A DNA stretch of 64,000 nucleotides from Takakia lepidozioides (taxonomy: Eukaryota > Streptophyta > Takakiopsida > Takakiales > Takakiaceae). The translations under genes were made by a program, and so were the position numbers. The notes beneath the pieces were generated by a model. The model was not told where the DNA came from, searched no databases, and saw only the letters and a program-made list of their open reading frames with translations. Numbering within the stretch: position 1 is the stretch's first letter; every line of letters starts with the position of its first letter. The DNA lies in assembly GCA_030704615.1 (NCBI GenBank), contig CM060732.1, forward strand, positions 26,848,001-26,912,000, given 5' to 3'. This document shows, piece by piece, positions 41,059 to 54,135 of this stretch.

Positions 41059-42835
41059 AATAGTGAATAGACCGACGCGCCAACCTTGCCTATGAAGTAG
41101 AAATGGGGCATGTTTTTCTTGCTTCGATGAGATGGCTTGTTCAAAGGAACAATCATGGCAAAACGTATATTCGATTAGGTGTACTCTCAGTTTGGTAGGA
41201 GAGAAGATGAAGAGAGGGCATCCTAGACAAGCAAGATGTGGCATAGGCATGTCACACATGTGCAAGGAGGAGGTCAGGTGGGGAGGAACATAGAAACACG
41301 GGAGTAGGTAGTAAGGCCCACTTAATACAACTGACTACATCAATGCACAAGCTATAAGCAACCAAATGTTGGTTACATCAATCCACAAGTTATTATGAGC
41401 ACCACCCAAGTAGTATCAGGCACTAAATCAATCACAGGTTGTTATTAGCTGCCATGTTATTTTGATGGTCTAAAAACCTTTATGGTTTAAAAGCTTTACA
41501 ACTTCTTTTCAATTCTATGGTATTTGCGATTCAATACTTTGGTGGAGGTGAGTGTATGTAAGAGGTCTTGCCCATTGCGTAATGATCGATATGTCAATTC
41601 CTTTTCCCTCGGGGAGGCGAAAGTAAACTTGGTTATAAACATTGGTGATAATTCCTTGATTAGAGGAATTTATCATGTCCCGTTATAGACTTATGATAGC
41701 GGACGTTCAACACAATTTGTGTGAGTTGCAAAAAACAATTTGTTGGTTGTTGATGGGACACGCACGAAGATAGTCAAGTTCTATTATGCGACATAATTGT
41801 GTAGGTTTCTACTTTTTGATGACAAATTTGGTGTAATTTTGGTGACAATTTGTTTATGCTATTTTGGTGATGACAACTTTTGTGAAATTTGGTGTCAAGT
41901 AGTACATTTAGATTTAAATTTTATTATGTTGTAGATATGTTAGTTAAAAATTTCACATTTCGTTTGTAAAATCAAATTATATTGCAAAATATAAATATAC
42001 AATATTTTACCATTTAATTCCTGACTAGTGTGGCCTATGCCTTGGAGCACATAGTGTACTGTTTTTTTTATTAAAAAAATTTGAATAGGGGACAGTGACC
42101 CTGGATGTAGTCTTGTGGGAGTGCATGCTCGCCTTGCTCCCAAAAGTTGTCGCTCTGTGTCTGACTCTTCAATGCATGCATTGGGAAGACTGAGGGAATC
42201 GATCTCACATATCGGAGCTGAGATGAAGTGAAAGTAAAGAATGAATGCCTACTTAAAAAAGAACCAAACAATGACCATAATTAAACACCAATTAAACACC
42301 AGAATTTCCATCCAAGTTTGTTCAGAAAAGACAACCACGTGACTCACCTACCTAGCTCAAATTTGCAAGGATGATCCCCAAAACCAACTCCTGTATAGGT
42401 AAGCTGGTCCTTCACTCTTCTTCCATCTAAAATTAGCAAGTTCTCCCATAAGGACCTCCTAATTCTTGGGTCCTAGTGGGCATCATAGCCTCACCAGTCT
42501 CATTGGCTTATATCTGGTTGTGCCGGAAAACTTCGCAAAACTTTGTTTGTTCGTCCTTTCACCCCTTTGACAACTTGAGAGAGCTTACCTAGCATCGATG
42601 AATTTGGGGTTCTACAGTCATGCTATCATTTCGTGCTTCCCTTGAAGTCAGACACCCCACATCTCATTCGAAGGTCATTGAGGCCTTGCTCCACCTTATG
42701 GTGTTGCCGGCACACTTCTGAGAGCGATTTTGCATATCCAGATGTACTTGAGGCCTTTGCCAGAGTACGTATTTGACAGTTGAATCCTGCTTAGAGACCT
42801 AAATGACGTATAGAAGATACATGACAGGAGGCTTG
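41059..42835. other. Intergenic AT-rich sequence
   Basis: No frame or repeat structure with support. The part next to 42,836 would contain the 3' UTR of the receptor kinase gene on the minus strand. Confidence 0.5.
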
Positions 42836-45800
42836 TCACCGCTGGACTAGTTCAATGGCCGGAAACGCAACACCTGATGATTTGGAGTTCTGACTGGATT
42901 TCACAATTCTACTGGCTTCATCAATGAGCCGAGCTTGCACTTGCATGGCAAACTGTAGAGCTGATGGAGGCACAGGAACCTCCAGAGCACCATCCAGAAA
43001 CTGCACCACTTTGCCCATGCCAGGCCTCAGGGAAACATCCTCTTGCACACACCACAGGGCCACCTGCATTGGGAGTTGCCAATCAGTCAAAGATTGCATA
43101 TGGAACATCTTATACATATGTCCGTTTTTGGAGATGAGAGAGACAAAAGTTGAACAGCTTCAATAACAATGATGACTTAGGTGCCATATGAAACATAAAC
43201 AGGTCAGGAGAACCCAAAGAAGGAAGGAAGGCGCGGAGTTAGATCAGGTTGACCAGTTGAATACAACAGCCGACAAACAAGCTCCTCATTGGGTAGTACA
43301 GGTTTTACAGCTCCGGTGCCAAAGAAGGGGAAACAATCATGCATTCAATCTGTATTCAAGTCACTGACTTTTAAAAATCAGTGGACATTGCAACCAAAGC
43401 TGGAACCTCCATTGTACAGAAAGAGTTGTACTTTACAGAATTTGCCAAATGGAAGTCCTCCACACTTGAGGGAGGTCAAATATGAGAATTCTTACCTGCA
43501 CACATCGCCATGCCTGAGCCTTGTCGAACTGTCCACACAGCCGCACATCGATCATATCAAGCATGTTTCCAGCTTGAAACCTGGAAAATGCCAATGCTGG
43601 AAGAAAGGCTTCATCCCGACTTGCTGTCAAATCTAAGTTTCTGCGTCCAGCAACAATTTCCAATAAAACAATGCCGTAGCTGTAGACATCGCTCTTCTCT
43701 GTGATGGCAGCATCTGGTTTCAAGCATTCTGGCGAAGTATATCCAGACATGGGTCTATTCTCCCGGTCCAGCAGGCTGGAAAGCCCGTAGTCAGAAACCT
43801 GGATAGGCAAATTCTTCATCAAGCTCTACTACAATTGACTGGCCTCGAAGTCCTCCTTTGAGCATCAAAATTATTGAAGGCAAGGCTAAGCCAGCACATG
43901 CTCAAGGGAACTTTTGAATCCATGATCTTACTTCTAGATGGGTAGGCTTACCTTGGCAGCAAACTGCAGGTCAAGGAGTATTGCTGCAGCAGTGAAATGA
44001 CCATGCAAAACATGGTCCTGGCACTGCTCCTGCAAGAAGGCCAGACCACGAGCACATCCAAGCACAATCCCAAATCGCGTGGCCCAGTCCAGCAGTGACT
44101 CACTTTGGAAGAGGTACTTGTTCAGGGATCCTTTAGGCAGAAACTCATAGACAAGTAAGCGGTGGTTGCCTTCACAACAAAACCCACACAGCTCTACAAG
44201 ATTCTGATGATGGATGCTTCCAATTTTGGCAACACAGGCCCGGAATTCTCCTTTAGTTTGCCTGCCACTCACCAGCCTCTTTACAGCAATCCATGTGTTT
44301 CCAGGCAGCATACCCTCGTAGACCACACCATAGTTGCCAGCTCCCAATGTCTTTTGGAAGCTGTCTGTTGCAATCTGTGCCAGATTGAGATGAGCAAGTT
44401 AGTTCATGACTTGTGATAAGTGACATCTCAATCCTTGTACAGTCAAGCTCCCTAAAACTGGAGATCTTCAGTTGAGCCAGCCATAGGCAATATCAAAGTG
44501 ACTGTGTACATTTCCAATTTAGACAACTTGTGGAGCTGTCATACTATCATATAAGTAAGCCAAGAACAAACTCCATTTCGCCTCTGGAATTCAGCCTCCA
44601 AAGAGATTTTTCAAGTGAACATTACCCATGCCCTCTCCCTTGATCCATGTTGTTCTCTACTGCACTCATGTGCATGAAATGCAAGCCTTAAATCTTCACA
44701 GAAATAAACAAGCACACGCTATTTCTTCCTCGCGGAATTTCAAATTGAGCAATATCTGAGGACCTACAAGAGAAAAACGACAGAACCTGCATGTCCTGAA
44801 AAGAAAAGCGGGGTGGGAGGCCTGGCAAGTCTAGAAAAGCCTCCTCCTCAGACTCTGCATCCCGTGTTTGCTTCCTGCTATACAAGTAGAAACCCAGGAA
44901 GCTGCCAACTATACCAAGTCCAAGAAAAGCTGCCACAACGCCCACAGCTGTTGTAACCACTGGTTCTCGGTGCAGGTTGGGCAGAGTAGCTGGGTTGCTT
45001 GGATCAGAACCATTCTGAACCTTGAGAAATGCGACTCTGCACATAAGACGAGCACACATCAGGAAGGGACTCGCTGAGACACACTCCTGAGTTCCATTCA
45101 GTCTTATAAAGGAAGAAGCACTAATGCTCACAAAATACTGAACCTTGATTACTGAGATGGGCCAGGGTTACTGGAAGCTAGTGGAGGTTACTCAGACTAG
45201 TGGAGTAGAGGAGGGATGTGCGTGTGGGTTCTATCTGTTCCAGTTTGGGGGTTTCCGCTTATTCTGCCCCAATACCTCATAAAGGATCTGTCTATTTCTG
45301 TCTCAACCATGGCTGAGTTTGTCAGTGCCCACTTGTGCAACGAGCCCCAAGGTTGTTTTCTTGAGATGTAGAGGTTGTGTTACTTGCATCTACATATGTG
45401 ATAGTGGGAGAAGTCCACAGGACAGTCATTCATGGATACACTGGCTTATGTTGGGAAAGTTCTAGCCCATGGAAACAGGGAACTGGTGCATTCAGAATTT
45501 GTGTACTGGTCTACTCATGTTCTTGACATTGGCTGGGCCCAAATCGTTAGTCGCTCAGTAAGTGAAAGGTGAAATGTGCCCTCTATCTTAAGCTGATCTG
45601 GATTCGAATGAAGTATATTACCCTCCATGGGGGAGGTAATATGGTGCGCCCAGAATAATTCACATCCGTGGAGTTACCCAAGCTTGGTAGGCACCTCACC
45701 ATTTTCTTAGAGGAAATATCCGTTAAGACGCACAATCGACAATGCTTTTCTTTAGGCCCCCTTCAATCTGAATGCATGATTTGACCCCTTCTCTAAGGTC

Positions 45801-48135
45801 GATTGGAAGAGTCTGTACGTAAGTCTCAGTGAGAAGATGAAGTACCCTCAGGGAAATCCATTGACAAAGAAAATGGTTCACAGTATAAACATACCTGTTA
45901 GTATTTGTGGCATATTTTAGAGAGCGAAGCTCCAGGGCTTGGTAGCAAGCACCTGTATCGTTATCATAGAAGGAAGCCACACATGTGCAATTGTCCAAGC
46001 AAGCACTTTGGCAGCTATCGACAGAGGACAGATTAGCCCAGGGAAGCCCAAACTGATATGCATAATAATCGACCGCATCCACTTGGACCAAATGGTGGTT
46101 GCCCTTGGCACCATTGTTTTCACACTCCGCTAAGGGGCCGCCCGGAGGATAGCAGCCCTCTGACAAGTCTGAGGTATTCACTGGAGTGAAGGCATCAGCT
46201 CCAACCCCCGGACAACTGCACTGACCATTGGTTGAACACAGACCATAGGCTCCGCACACATTGGGTAACAAGCAAGTCGTTCCTTCGAGGGGAGCAAAAT
46301 CCAGGACCCATGACTGGGCCTGCCAGTAGTATACTCGCAGACTTCCATTGGCTTCCAGCTTCAAGCGCCGGGGCCCTAGTTGGGGGTAGTTGATGAACTG
46401 TATATAGTCCAAATGCCCAGCCACCCCTGCTTCATACATTGCTAGGTAGCCTAGTGGTTCCACTCTAGCATAGATTGGGGAACCTGCGTTTGCAATTGGG
46501 CAAGAAGTAAATGATTTGTGGTATGAAGTCAAAGCCACATTTGTACTTGCACAGGCTGATTCTAATTAACCCCGCTCTCATATTAAGTCCATGCCAGTCA
46601 CAAGAACACAAGAAAGATCTCTCACTCCTCTTCATAAAAAATTAGTGCCTTCTACTGCGCATGCCTGTTCCAACACTGGCTCCCACCCACAGCAATAGGG
46701 GCTCATTAGGACAAAGTCCCAACAGGCCATCACATCTTCCTCTTGGTGTAAAATCCTTTCAGTTAACCCAGAACCTACTTTCTTCTGAAGACATCATACT
46801 CACACCCCCATAGGAGGATCAGTGTGGATTGCTTCAACAGACCGGATTAGCATCAAGAGCTTGATCCTGAACAGAAACCCCCTAAGCCAATTTCCAGGAC
46901 AAATAATACAATCATGCGTAAAATAATGCAGGCAAGGGGGCAGACTATCAACTCTAGTACCACATCCCAATGAAGTTGTAAACAGGCACCTTCATGTTGG
47001 ATTTGTGCCTGCTCTTGATTTGCAACTCTCTTCCAGTATATCTCAGGCTGAGGGAAGCTTGCAAATAGTGCAATCCCATCAGCTTGCATTGCCATGGAGT
47101 AGGTGCCCTCCAACGTACTGGAATTGGACACAGCAGCCACTAGCTTCATTGATGAGGTGAAGTTCTGCCCTGTGAGAAGGGTATCTGTCGGGTAGTCAAA
47201 ACTCTGCCACACCTGCAATCGTAAGAAACACACAAGCACACCCACCAACCAAAGTTAATATCAATGGAATACTTATACCCTTAGCATGCGAAATAACCAT
47301 CTGCAAGATATCCTTAGTACTCCTGAGACTACCGGAGAAGGGAGTCTAGTGACAGTTGAGGCAAATAGCCACTGGTTCCAATTTCAGCAAGTAAGGAACA
47401 CAGCTCAATAAGCCACAAAACTGGACTTGCACCACCTGCATGAGCCATAGGCATTTCCTGATGGGAGATGGGAGCTAAAAGCATAAGGAGAGACTTCACC
47501 CGCAAAGTTCTATATCATCAGCACCATAAAACCACACTCTGTCCGCCAAAAAAAATCAGGCTACAGTCAGTTAACTCCCAGAAGACTAGGTTTGCAGGAA
47601 CACGATACAAGACCGTTTCATTGTTGCTGTTGAGGAGCAGGAGGTTTCCTGAAGACTGCAACTGCATCTTTGTCACACCCTGCACACTGGTATTGCTTGC
47701 CCACACATTGCTTCCATCGGCACTCCGCAGGACAAGGTTCCCATCCGTCTCTAGGCCAACAAGGGAATTCTCTGTGACTGGAGAGTACCTGTTGGCAGTC
47801 CAGACGGTCTCAATGGAGACCTCCGAAGTGTTCAATCCTTGCACACTCACAATAGAGAAATAATAGGCATTGTTGCTCATTTTAACAAAGGCAGCAGCAA
47901 ATGAGCCATCTGGAGACGACAAAAAAACTCGTGTTGTGGTGGAAATGCTGGCTGTTGTCTCGTTGTTGTATGAGATGAACCCACTGCCTACAAGGTCAGG
48001 GATGGAAGCCTCAACTGAGGGTGAGTCTGAAATCCAGCTGTACATAGAGAGCAGGCCCCAGAAAAGATACCCGTTTAGTGGTCGTGTGGCTCGCTCATGC
48101 CTGCCTCTGCTTTCACCGTGACTGGAAATCCACAT
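42836..48135 (-). CDS. G-type lectin receptor-like kinase, probable pseudokinase
   Basis: Seven minus-strand exons join in frame with GT-AG borders: 48,135-47,614; 47,212-46,990; 46,555-45,895; 45,036-44,787; 44,374-43,952; 43,798-43,496; 43,063-42,836. They total 2,610 bases, 869 residues, with no stop. Order: bulb-type lectin domain (about 45-190, DGNLVLRS...VWASNTS), EGF-like cysteines (343-365), PAN/apple region (383-455), one membrane span (about 495-520), kinase (about 560-830). It should sit in the plasma membrane with the lectin outside. The Gly loop (LGAGNYGVV, 562) and the ATP-binding Lys 584 are present. The alpha-C Glu is Cys (599), the catalytic loop reads [12 protein letters not shown] (676-687) without the catalytic Asp and Asn, and DFG is DYG (696). 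Phosphotransfer is therefore unlikely. The ATG at 48,135 is the longest start; a hydrophobic stretch at 22-35 is a weak signal peptide, so the true start may differ. Confidence 0.9.
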
Positions 48136-50254
48136 CTTACAGCCTTTCTTCTAAAGCCTTAATTAGAATAAACTTTCTATATCACACGGAATTTTGTGGC
48201 GACACAGATTCAAAAGAGCGTAACTGTCGCTACCGTCCAGAAAACGACTACAGCTGCCATCAGTGCACATTAACGCTTCAGGCCAAGTCAAGCAAATATT
48301 AGTGAAGCTATGATTCCTTTCACACTGATAAGCCTTCCGAGATCATCTCAATGCTTGCAACATATGGCGGATGTGCCAAGCTGACCAACTCTTCCAGTCA
48401 CATACACCACTTCTCACGTCACCTGCGCTTGAAAATGCTACTACCAGCCCTCCCTTCGATACAGCCCCTGACCACGGAGGAGAATATGCAGGTTGCCACG
48501 GTTCATCGACATTTTCTGTCTTGAAAATGCATCGTGCCTGCAGAGACGAGTAGGCAGATATGGATGGTGATTACCGCAACCTTTAAACAAACAGCTGCTG
48601 AATCAGGATGCAAAGCTACTGGTACCAGACCCCCCCAGATGCCTTCTGTAACTGGCTTGAGAATCACGAAATTGACAACTTAGACCGCTATACAAGGCTG
48701 TCATCATGGGTGCCAACAATTCTCGCATTGTCCTCCTCAGGCACAGAAGTCTCCTGTGAGAGTTGTCTAAATTTTGACCACGTTGCAATAGTATCTCAAC
48801 TTGACTAGACATGCGTCAACCCATCAAACCAAGATTGGACCGACCATATCTAAGATTCCCATCGACTTTTGCAGAGCGAAAGTAGTACAAGCATCCGTCG
48901 AGCTGAAACGATTTTTAGAGACTAAATTGATACAAAATGTTGGGCTTGATCACCAACGCACAATTGTAGGATAAGTGTACTGGTCTAAAATCTGAGGGGC
49001 ATGGATGTCGGACTGTCCGCGCAAGCTCAAATGCTTTTACTAGCGTCCTCATGCAGGGTCGACATTATTGAGCTACACAGGCCCGCCAATGCGTTTTTGC
49101 TGGGTATGTGCGTCAACGGGTGACAGACTCATACTGTCATGTGCCACAACCGGGTCATGTGCAATGGGGAGCAGATGGGATGACACAAGGAGAGAGAGAC
49201 CAAGGAGTCCTTGCCTGATCAAAGATGTCAGAATTAGACGATGATTGACGAACACAACTTGTCTTTCCTAAGCTGCTCCTTTCTATTTTCATGATTCAGC
49301 TGTATCTTTCGACCTTGGCTGCGCGATGCACGTAACACAGCTCCGAACTCGTGCATTCGGCTAGAGTCGAGGCTTCTGCAGTGTCCAAGCCGGAGTGATC
49401 TCCGAGACCACAAACGATGCTTTCTGAGAGCTGCACCATGAATTCACTGGTCCAATAGTCGCACTCTGAAAACTACAGTACCTATACCAAGTGCTGAAGC
49501 TTTGAACAGGTTACATCTACTCCAGAATACCACTGTGAAGGCACCTGTTTCCTCTCTCACACACACAAGCTCACACGGCCCCCTCCAGAACGCGAGCTCC
49601 CAACAACTTCCCTCTCTTCTCCCTCCTCACCCTCGCCAGACGAGCTGCCTGCTCGATTGAGCAACCATAATTAAATATCGTTGCCGTAGCTCTGCACTAG
49701 CTCCCAGAAAAGCATTCTAGCTGCACCGGCCTGGGCGGCTGCCAAACTCCCATTGGGGTCACCGGACACCGCGTAGATCCGGTCACGGTGCTAGGGCTAC
49801 GCAGGCGAGTGCAGTAAAGAGCTGGTCCTCCGCCGCCCTGTTTGTGCGCAGCAATCATCGTCCCCCAACTCGCATGCTCCACGCCGGCGTCGCTGCACAT
49901 CAACACCGCGCTTGCATCCCTCCGTAACTTAACCGCGTTGACGGTCGCAGCATGCCCGATTTGATGGCCGCTACCTGGGGGGCCAGGACCGACGAGATCT
50001 GTCCATTTCGCATTCCGCATTCTGGATGTTGTTCGTTGGTTATGGGCGAGGATGGATCTGGATGGCAGGAGCGACCAATCAGAGAAGACTCAACGTCAAC
50101 GTGAACAGGTACGGTTGACGCACCGGCTACGCCGGTGCTGGTACTAAGTCAACTCCGGAGTTCCAGGGAGACCGGTTGAGCAGGTCAGGTTAGCCGGTGG
50201 CGGACATTCGATTTCACGGGTCTCCGTCCTTGAGTTGAGAGCGATGTTGGGCAC
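48136..50254. other. Upstream region of the receptor kinase gene
   Basis: No further gene. It should contain the promoter and 5' UTR of the kinase gene. A CT-rich stretch with CTCTC words lies at 49,545-49,640. No canonical TATA box could be tied to a start. Confidence 0.4.
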
Positions 50255-50420
50255 GTGAATAGAATGTAGCCCAGTGGTAATGGGTACATACCATCTCGGA
50301 TGTGGTTGTAGGTTCAAACCCCCGACTGGTGTCACAAAGGTGTTCCTCCTTCCTGCTGGAAGGCTGTAGCGGTCAAAAGACACCATAAGTTAAGGAGGCG
50401 TCATATATTGCTATTATGCC
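50255..50420 (+). mobile_element. tRNA-derived SINE, copy 2
   Basis: An A box TAGCCCAGTGG (50,267-50,277) and a B box GGTTCAAACCC (50,311-50,321) stand 33 bases apart, as in a tRNA gene promoter. The body GCTGGAAGGCTGTAGC, then AAAAGACACCATAAGTTA matches copy 1 at 26,790-26,990. Cloverleaf pairing is not evident beyond the boxes. Confidence 0.8.
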
Positions 50421-51123
50421 GGCCTGTCGACAATTTTTGTTGCCAGATTTACGAAGGGTGAGGCAGCTTGTTTTTACCCTCCCCAACCTTGGGACCCAGA
50501 ACCGGGGACTTAGAGATAAGCAAAGCTTAATTTGATTAAAAGGGCTTCTAATAATAAATAATAAATAATAAATCGGCTGGACACACGTGTGCTGGGCCAG
50601 CACACTTGCGTTGAGGTCGTAGCAGCTGTGGTTGTTCCACTGCAGGCCCCATGGCAAAACCTGAGAGATGAGCGATTTCATCCGGCTGTGCCCCTGGCAG
50701 ACGGATCTTGGCTTCAATCTTTTACAATGTAAATGATTTATTTTTTAAATAAAACGGGGAGGAAGGCGTGTGACGTGGTGGCCCCGGCTGGCTGGAGCAC
50801 CAGGAAGGTGGCTCGAGACCTCATGCTCCCCACCTTTAGGACCATGTTCCCAAACTCTTTCCAATTTTGCTCCCCTATTCTGCTCCCGGGTCCCTGCTCC
50901 CCATAGTAGGACAAGGGAGCGAGGAGAGGAGCACGGACCAGGAACACGGGAGCAAGCTACATTCCATAGGGCGAGGAGGGGAGCGCGAACAGGGAGCGAG
51001 GACAAGGGACAAGGATAGGGGAGGGGGACTGGGTTCAAGGAGGGGACAGAGGAGCGGATCTTGAGCGAGGATCTTGACTTCGAATTATTTTGCAGATGAA
51101 AAAATTAATTAATTAGTCGCATA
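50421..51123. other. No supported gene; purine-rich stretch
   Basis: Around 50,880-51,060 the plus strand is strongly purine-rich with repeated GGGAGCGAGGA words, giving spurious open frames on both strands. Nothing else is recognised. Confidence 0.4.
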
Positions 51124-51277
51124 TGCAACCAATCAGTCAATGTACTGTGACCGCAATAAATTGAACCTCAAACCTCATCAGTGTTGTGATGCTCAAAACG
51201 TGCAACCAATCACTCAATGTACTGTGACCGCAATAAATTGAACCTCAAACCTCATCAGTGTTGTGATGCTCAAAACG
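51124..51277. repeat. Recent 77-bp tandem duplication
   Basis: TGCAACCAATCA at 51,124 and 51,201 starts two copies that differ at only one or two positions, so the duplication is young. Confidence 0.9.
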
Positions 51278-52305
51278 CGACGGAGGTTAGATTCTCCTTT
51301 CCTCTAACGTAACGCCAGTATCTAGGGATGAAAGCTCGTAGGGCAGGCAACACAGAGAGGAGAGGATCTAATTGCAGAGGACGTAGTGAGTGGTCCTACT
51401 GTAGCACACCAACGCATAGAACACACACACATGATTTGTTCATCAGTCCATCACCTCAACATCGTCTCTACAGAACACCTTGTACACCACAAATGAACAC
51501 AATGAAAAATACCGTCCGACTTCTGTTTTCCAGAGCCCTTTTATTCATCTGCCACATCATTTCCAAGTCAGCACTACTTGTCGAGACGCTAATGGATGCA
51601 GGCTAAGCCGGTTTCAGCAAGACTGAGCGCCAGAGTTAACAGTACACAACATTGAAGTGTATGCTAACGGTATAGCTACAGTATGGTGTCAGAGTAGCTG
51701 CTAACAGCTCTCTACATTACATCCTCTGATACTTGAAAACACATCTGTCAAGGAGAAAAATGGGAGCAGGAAAAAGTGGGCCATCACATATGTGATGCCA
51801 CCCCCGGATTTGAAAATCTGAACTCCTGTGAAGAACAACTAGAGACATCCAGATCCAAATATGATCATGTAGAAGAACACCTTGGATGATCAAGGTGAGT
51901 TGCAGGAGAGTACCAGTTCGTGCCTAAGAAACCAAGCATATAAGCAAGACAGGGGCTGAGTGAAGTGTAAAAACTTGTCAAGAAAGGGGGTCTGTTCTGG
52001 TGGGAGCTGCAAGTTGCCCCACCTCCAGGCCTGAATTGGGAGGAAAAAACCTGTTGTGCAGGAAAAACCCCAATTCTTACATCAATGGCCAGTTAATAAA
52101 AGCAACACAAAGCTAAAGAGCAACTGCTGTGATGCAAATGATGGAAAAGCCAGATGAAGAACAGGGATCCTACTCAAGACAAGGTAGTAACTATCTAGAG
52201 CTAGCCAAAAGAAACTAATGCAAATCTGCCTCCTAGAAATGAAATCAGAAAGTAAGCTACTGGAGATGAAGCCACATCTTGTATATCTGCAAAACCGCTC
52301 TTGGA
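51278..52305. other. Possible 3' untranslated/LTR part of a minus-strand gypsy element
   Basis: No frame on either strand. By position it lies downstream of the integrase remnant at 52,306-52,905 on the minus strand. A polypurine tract or LTR edge was not identified. Confidence 0.35.
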
Positions 52306-52905
52306 TCACTGTCTAGCTTTCTTCATGGGAGACATCTCCACTGTTCTGCCTTCCACATTCACACATGTTAGATCAAATTGAAGCCTGGGATGCAAGAGGT
52401 CAGCAATAGGCACATCTGCAGGGATTTCCTTGACGGGCGGATGCTGAGGCAATAAGCGTGCCCTGTTACCAGCAGTCATCTCGTAAATCAGATAGGGCCC
52501 CTCTATGCGAGTCTTACCCTTGGACTCTATTGCACCATGCTGCATTTTGACACATACAGTCTGACCAGCAACAAAAGTAGAAGAATAAACCACCTGTCTG
52601 TTATACTGCTTGGTTTGAGCAAGCTGAGCCTGAGATATATTATACTTAGCCTCATCTATGATCCTAGAGTGATTTTCTAGCAAATTAGTAACGAACTGGT
52701 CCCAGTCTTCAGGTTCAGCAATTACTGGATTGAGAGGAGTGTGATGAATAGGAGAGACACAAGAGCGACCATAGAGAAGTTCAAAGGGGGTACGGCGGGT
52801 ACTGGCATGCACAGCAGTCCTATAAGAAAAAATGAGAGGGGGAAGAAGCACGTCCCATTCCTGAGTGAGCCCTCCACACTTCTCCAGCATGAGACACATG
52901 GTTCG
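52306..52905 (-). pseudogene. Ty3/gypsy integrase C-terminal part, minus strand
   Basis: 197 codons: LPPLIFSYRTAVHASTRRTP, then FELLYGRSCVSPIH (the end of the integrase core), a linker (QAQLAQTKQYNRQV), then KTRIEGPYLIYEMTAGNRAR, the GPY/F-type module. The catalytic acids lie upstream and are missing, because the frame meets plus-strand reverse transcriptase sequence at about 52,910. The reading that remains is intact. Confidence 0.85.
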
Positions 52906-52916
52906 ATTGAAGCAGA

Positions 52917-53778
52917 GAGTTGGTCGAACTGAAAGCCCAGCTCAAGGATCTAATGGCAAAGGGGTACATCCGGCCGAGTAAGTCACCTTACGGAGCCCCG
53001 GTACTATTCGCAGATAAGAAGGATGAGGCGCTGCGGATGTGTGTCGATTACAGGGCTTTGGATAAGGTGACTATAAGAAACCGGTACCCTTTGCCAATGA
53101 TCGACGACCTCTTCGATCGGTTCGCAGGAGCAAAGTATTTCAGCCGGATCGATTTACGTTCGGGTTACCACCAGATCCGGATAGCGGAAGGAGATGAGGA
53201 AAAGACAGCATGCATGACAAGGTATGACTCATACGAATTTTTGGTGATGCCTTTTGGGCTCACCAACGCGCCAGCAACCTTTAGCACCCTAATGAACTGC
53301 CTCTTTCAGGAATGGTTGGATGACTTTGTGATCGTGTATATCGATGACATCTTGGTGTACTCGAAAACGAAGGAAGAGCACTTGGAGCACCTCAAAAGGG
53401 TGTTCCAGAAATTGCGGGAAGGGAAGCTGTATGCCAAAGCTTCAAAGTGCGAATTCGGGGTCACGAAGGTGGAGTTCCTAGGGCATGTGATTACGCAGGA
53501 TCGGATCAAAATGGATGACAGAAATGTGAGGGCGATCTTGGACTGGGAACCTCCGACTTCGGTCCCGGAAGTGCGATCATTCCTAGGACTCGCCTCTTAT
53601 TACCGAAAGTATGTGAGAAATTTTGCCAAGATCGCGGGGCCGCTGTCAGACCTTCTGTGTAAGTCCAAGGTATGGGTATGAAACACCTTTTGTGGCCAAG
53701 CTTTTGCCGAGTTGAAGCAGCGGATGTCGGAAGCTCCAGTCTTGAAAATCCCGGAGTTCGACCATCCATTTGAGATTC
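52917..53778 (+). pseudogene. Gypsy chromovirus reverse transcriptase
   Basis: It starts inside the RT N-terminus ([20 protein letters not shown]) and runs through [51 protein letters not shown] and YIDD (53,337-53,348), then VEFLGHVIT and [12 protein letters not shown], so all RT blocks are present. TGA at 53,679 replaces what would be Trp. After it the frame continues (AFAELKQRMSEAPVLKIPEF) to a one-base shift near 53,778. Protease and gag are missing. Confidence 0.92.
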
Positions 53779-54135
53779 ACAGATGCATCGGACTTTGCAA
53801 TCGGGGGTGTGCTCATGCAGGATGGACGTCCAGTAGCTTACGAAAGTAAGAAACTGAATGAAGTGGAGCGACGGTGGCTTACACACGAGAAAGAAATGAA
53901 TGCGGTGGTGCATTGCCTTGAGCATTGGCGCCACTATGTTGATTCCAACCCGGTGAAGGTGTTCACGGACAATGTCACGGTGAAGTATTTTGCTACACAA
54001 CCTAAGTTGTCCCAAAAACAACTTAGGTGGCAAGACACTGTGGCAGTGTTCAACGTGGATATCCAGTACAAACCGGGACGGGACAATGTGGTGGCCGATG
54101 CCTTAAGTAGAAAGCAGCAGCTCATGTTGGTGTAG
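53770..54135 (+). pseudogene. Chromovirus RNase H domain
   Basis: RFTDASDFAIGGVLMQDGRP, KKLNEVERRWLTHEKEMNAV, FTDNVTVKYFATQPKLSQKQ and KPGRDNVVADALSRK appear in the usual order, with the catalytic Asp of TDAS and of FTDN kept. It is offset by a frameshift from the RT and closes at TAG 54,133, in a position where Gln or another codon is expected. Confidence 0.9.

Noticed and set aside
50745-51064. Open frames on both strands at 50.75-51.06 kb
   Set aside because: The purine-rich GGGAGCGAGGA repeats avoid stops on both strands. No motif is present.
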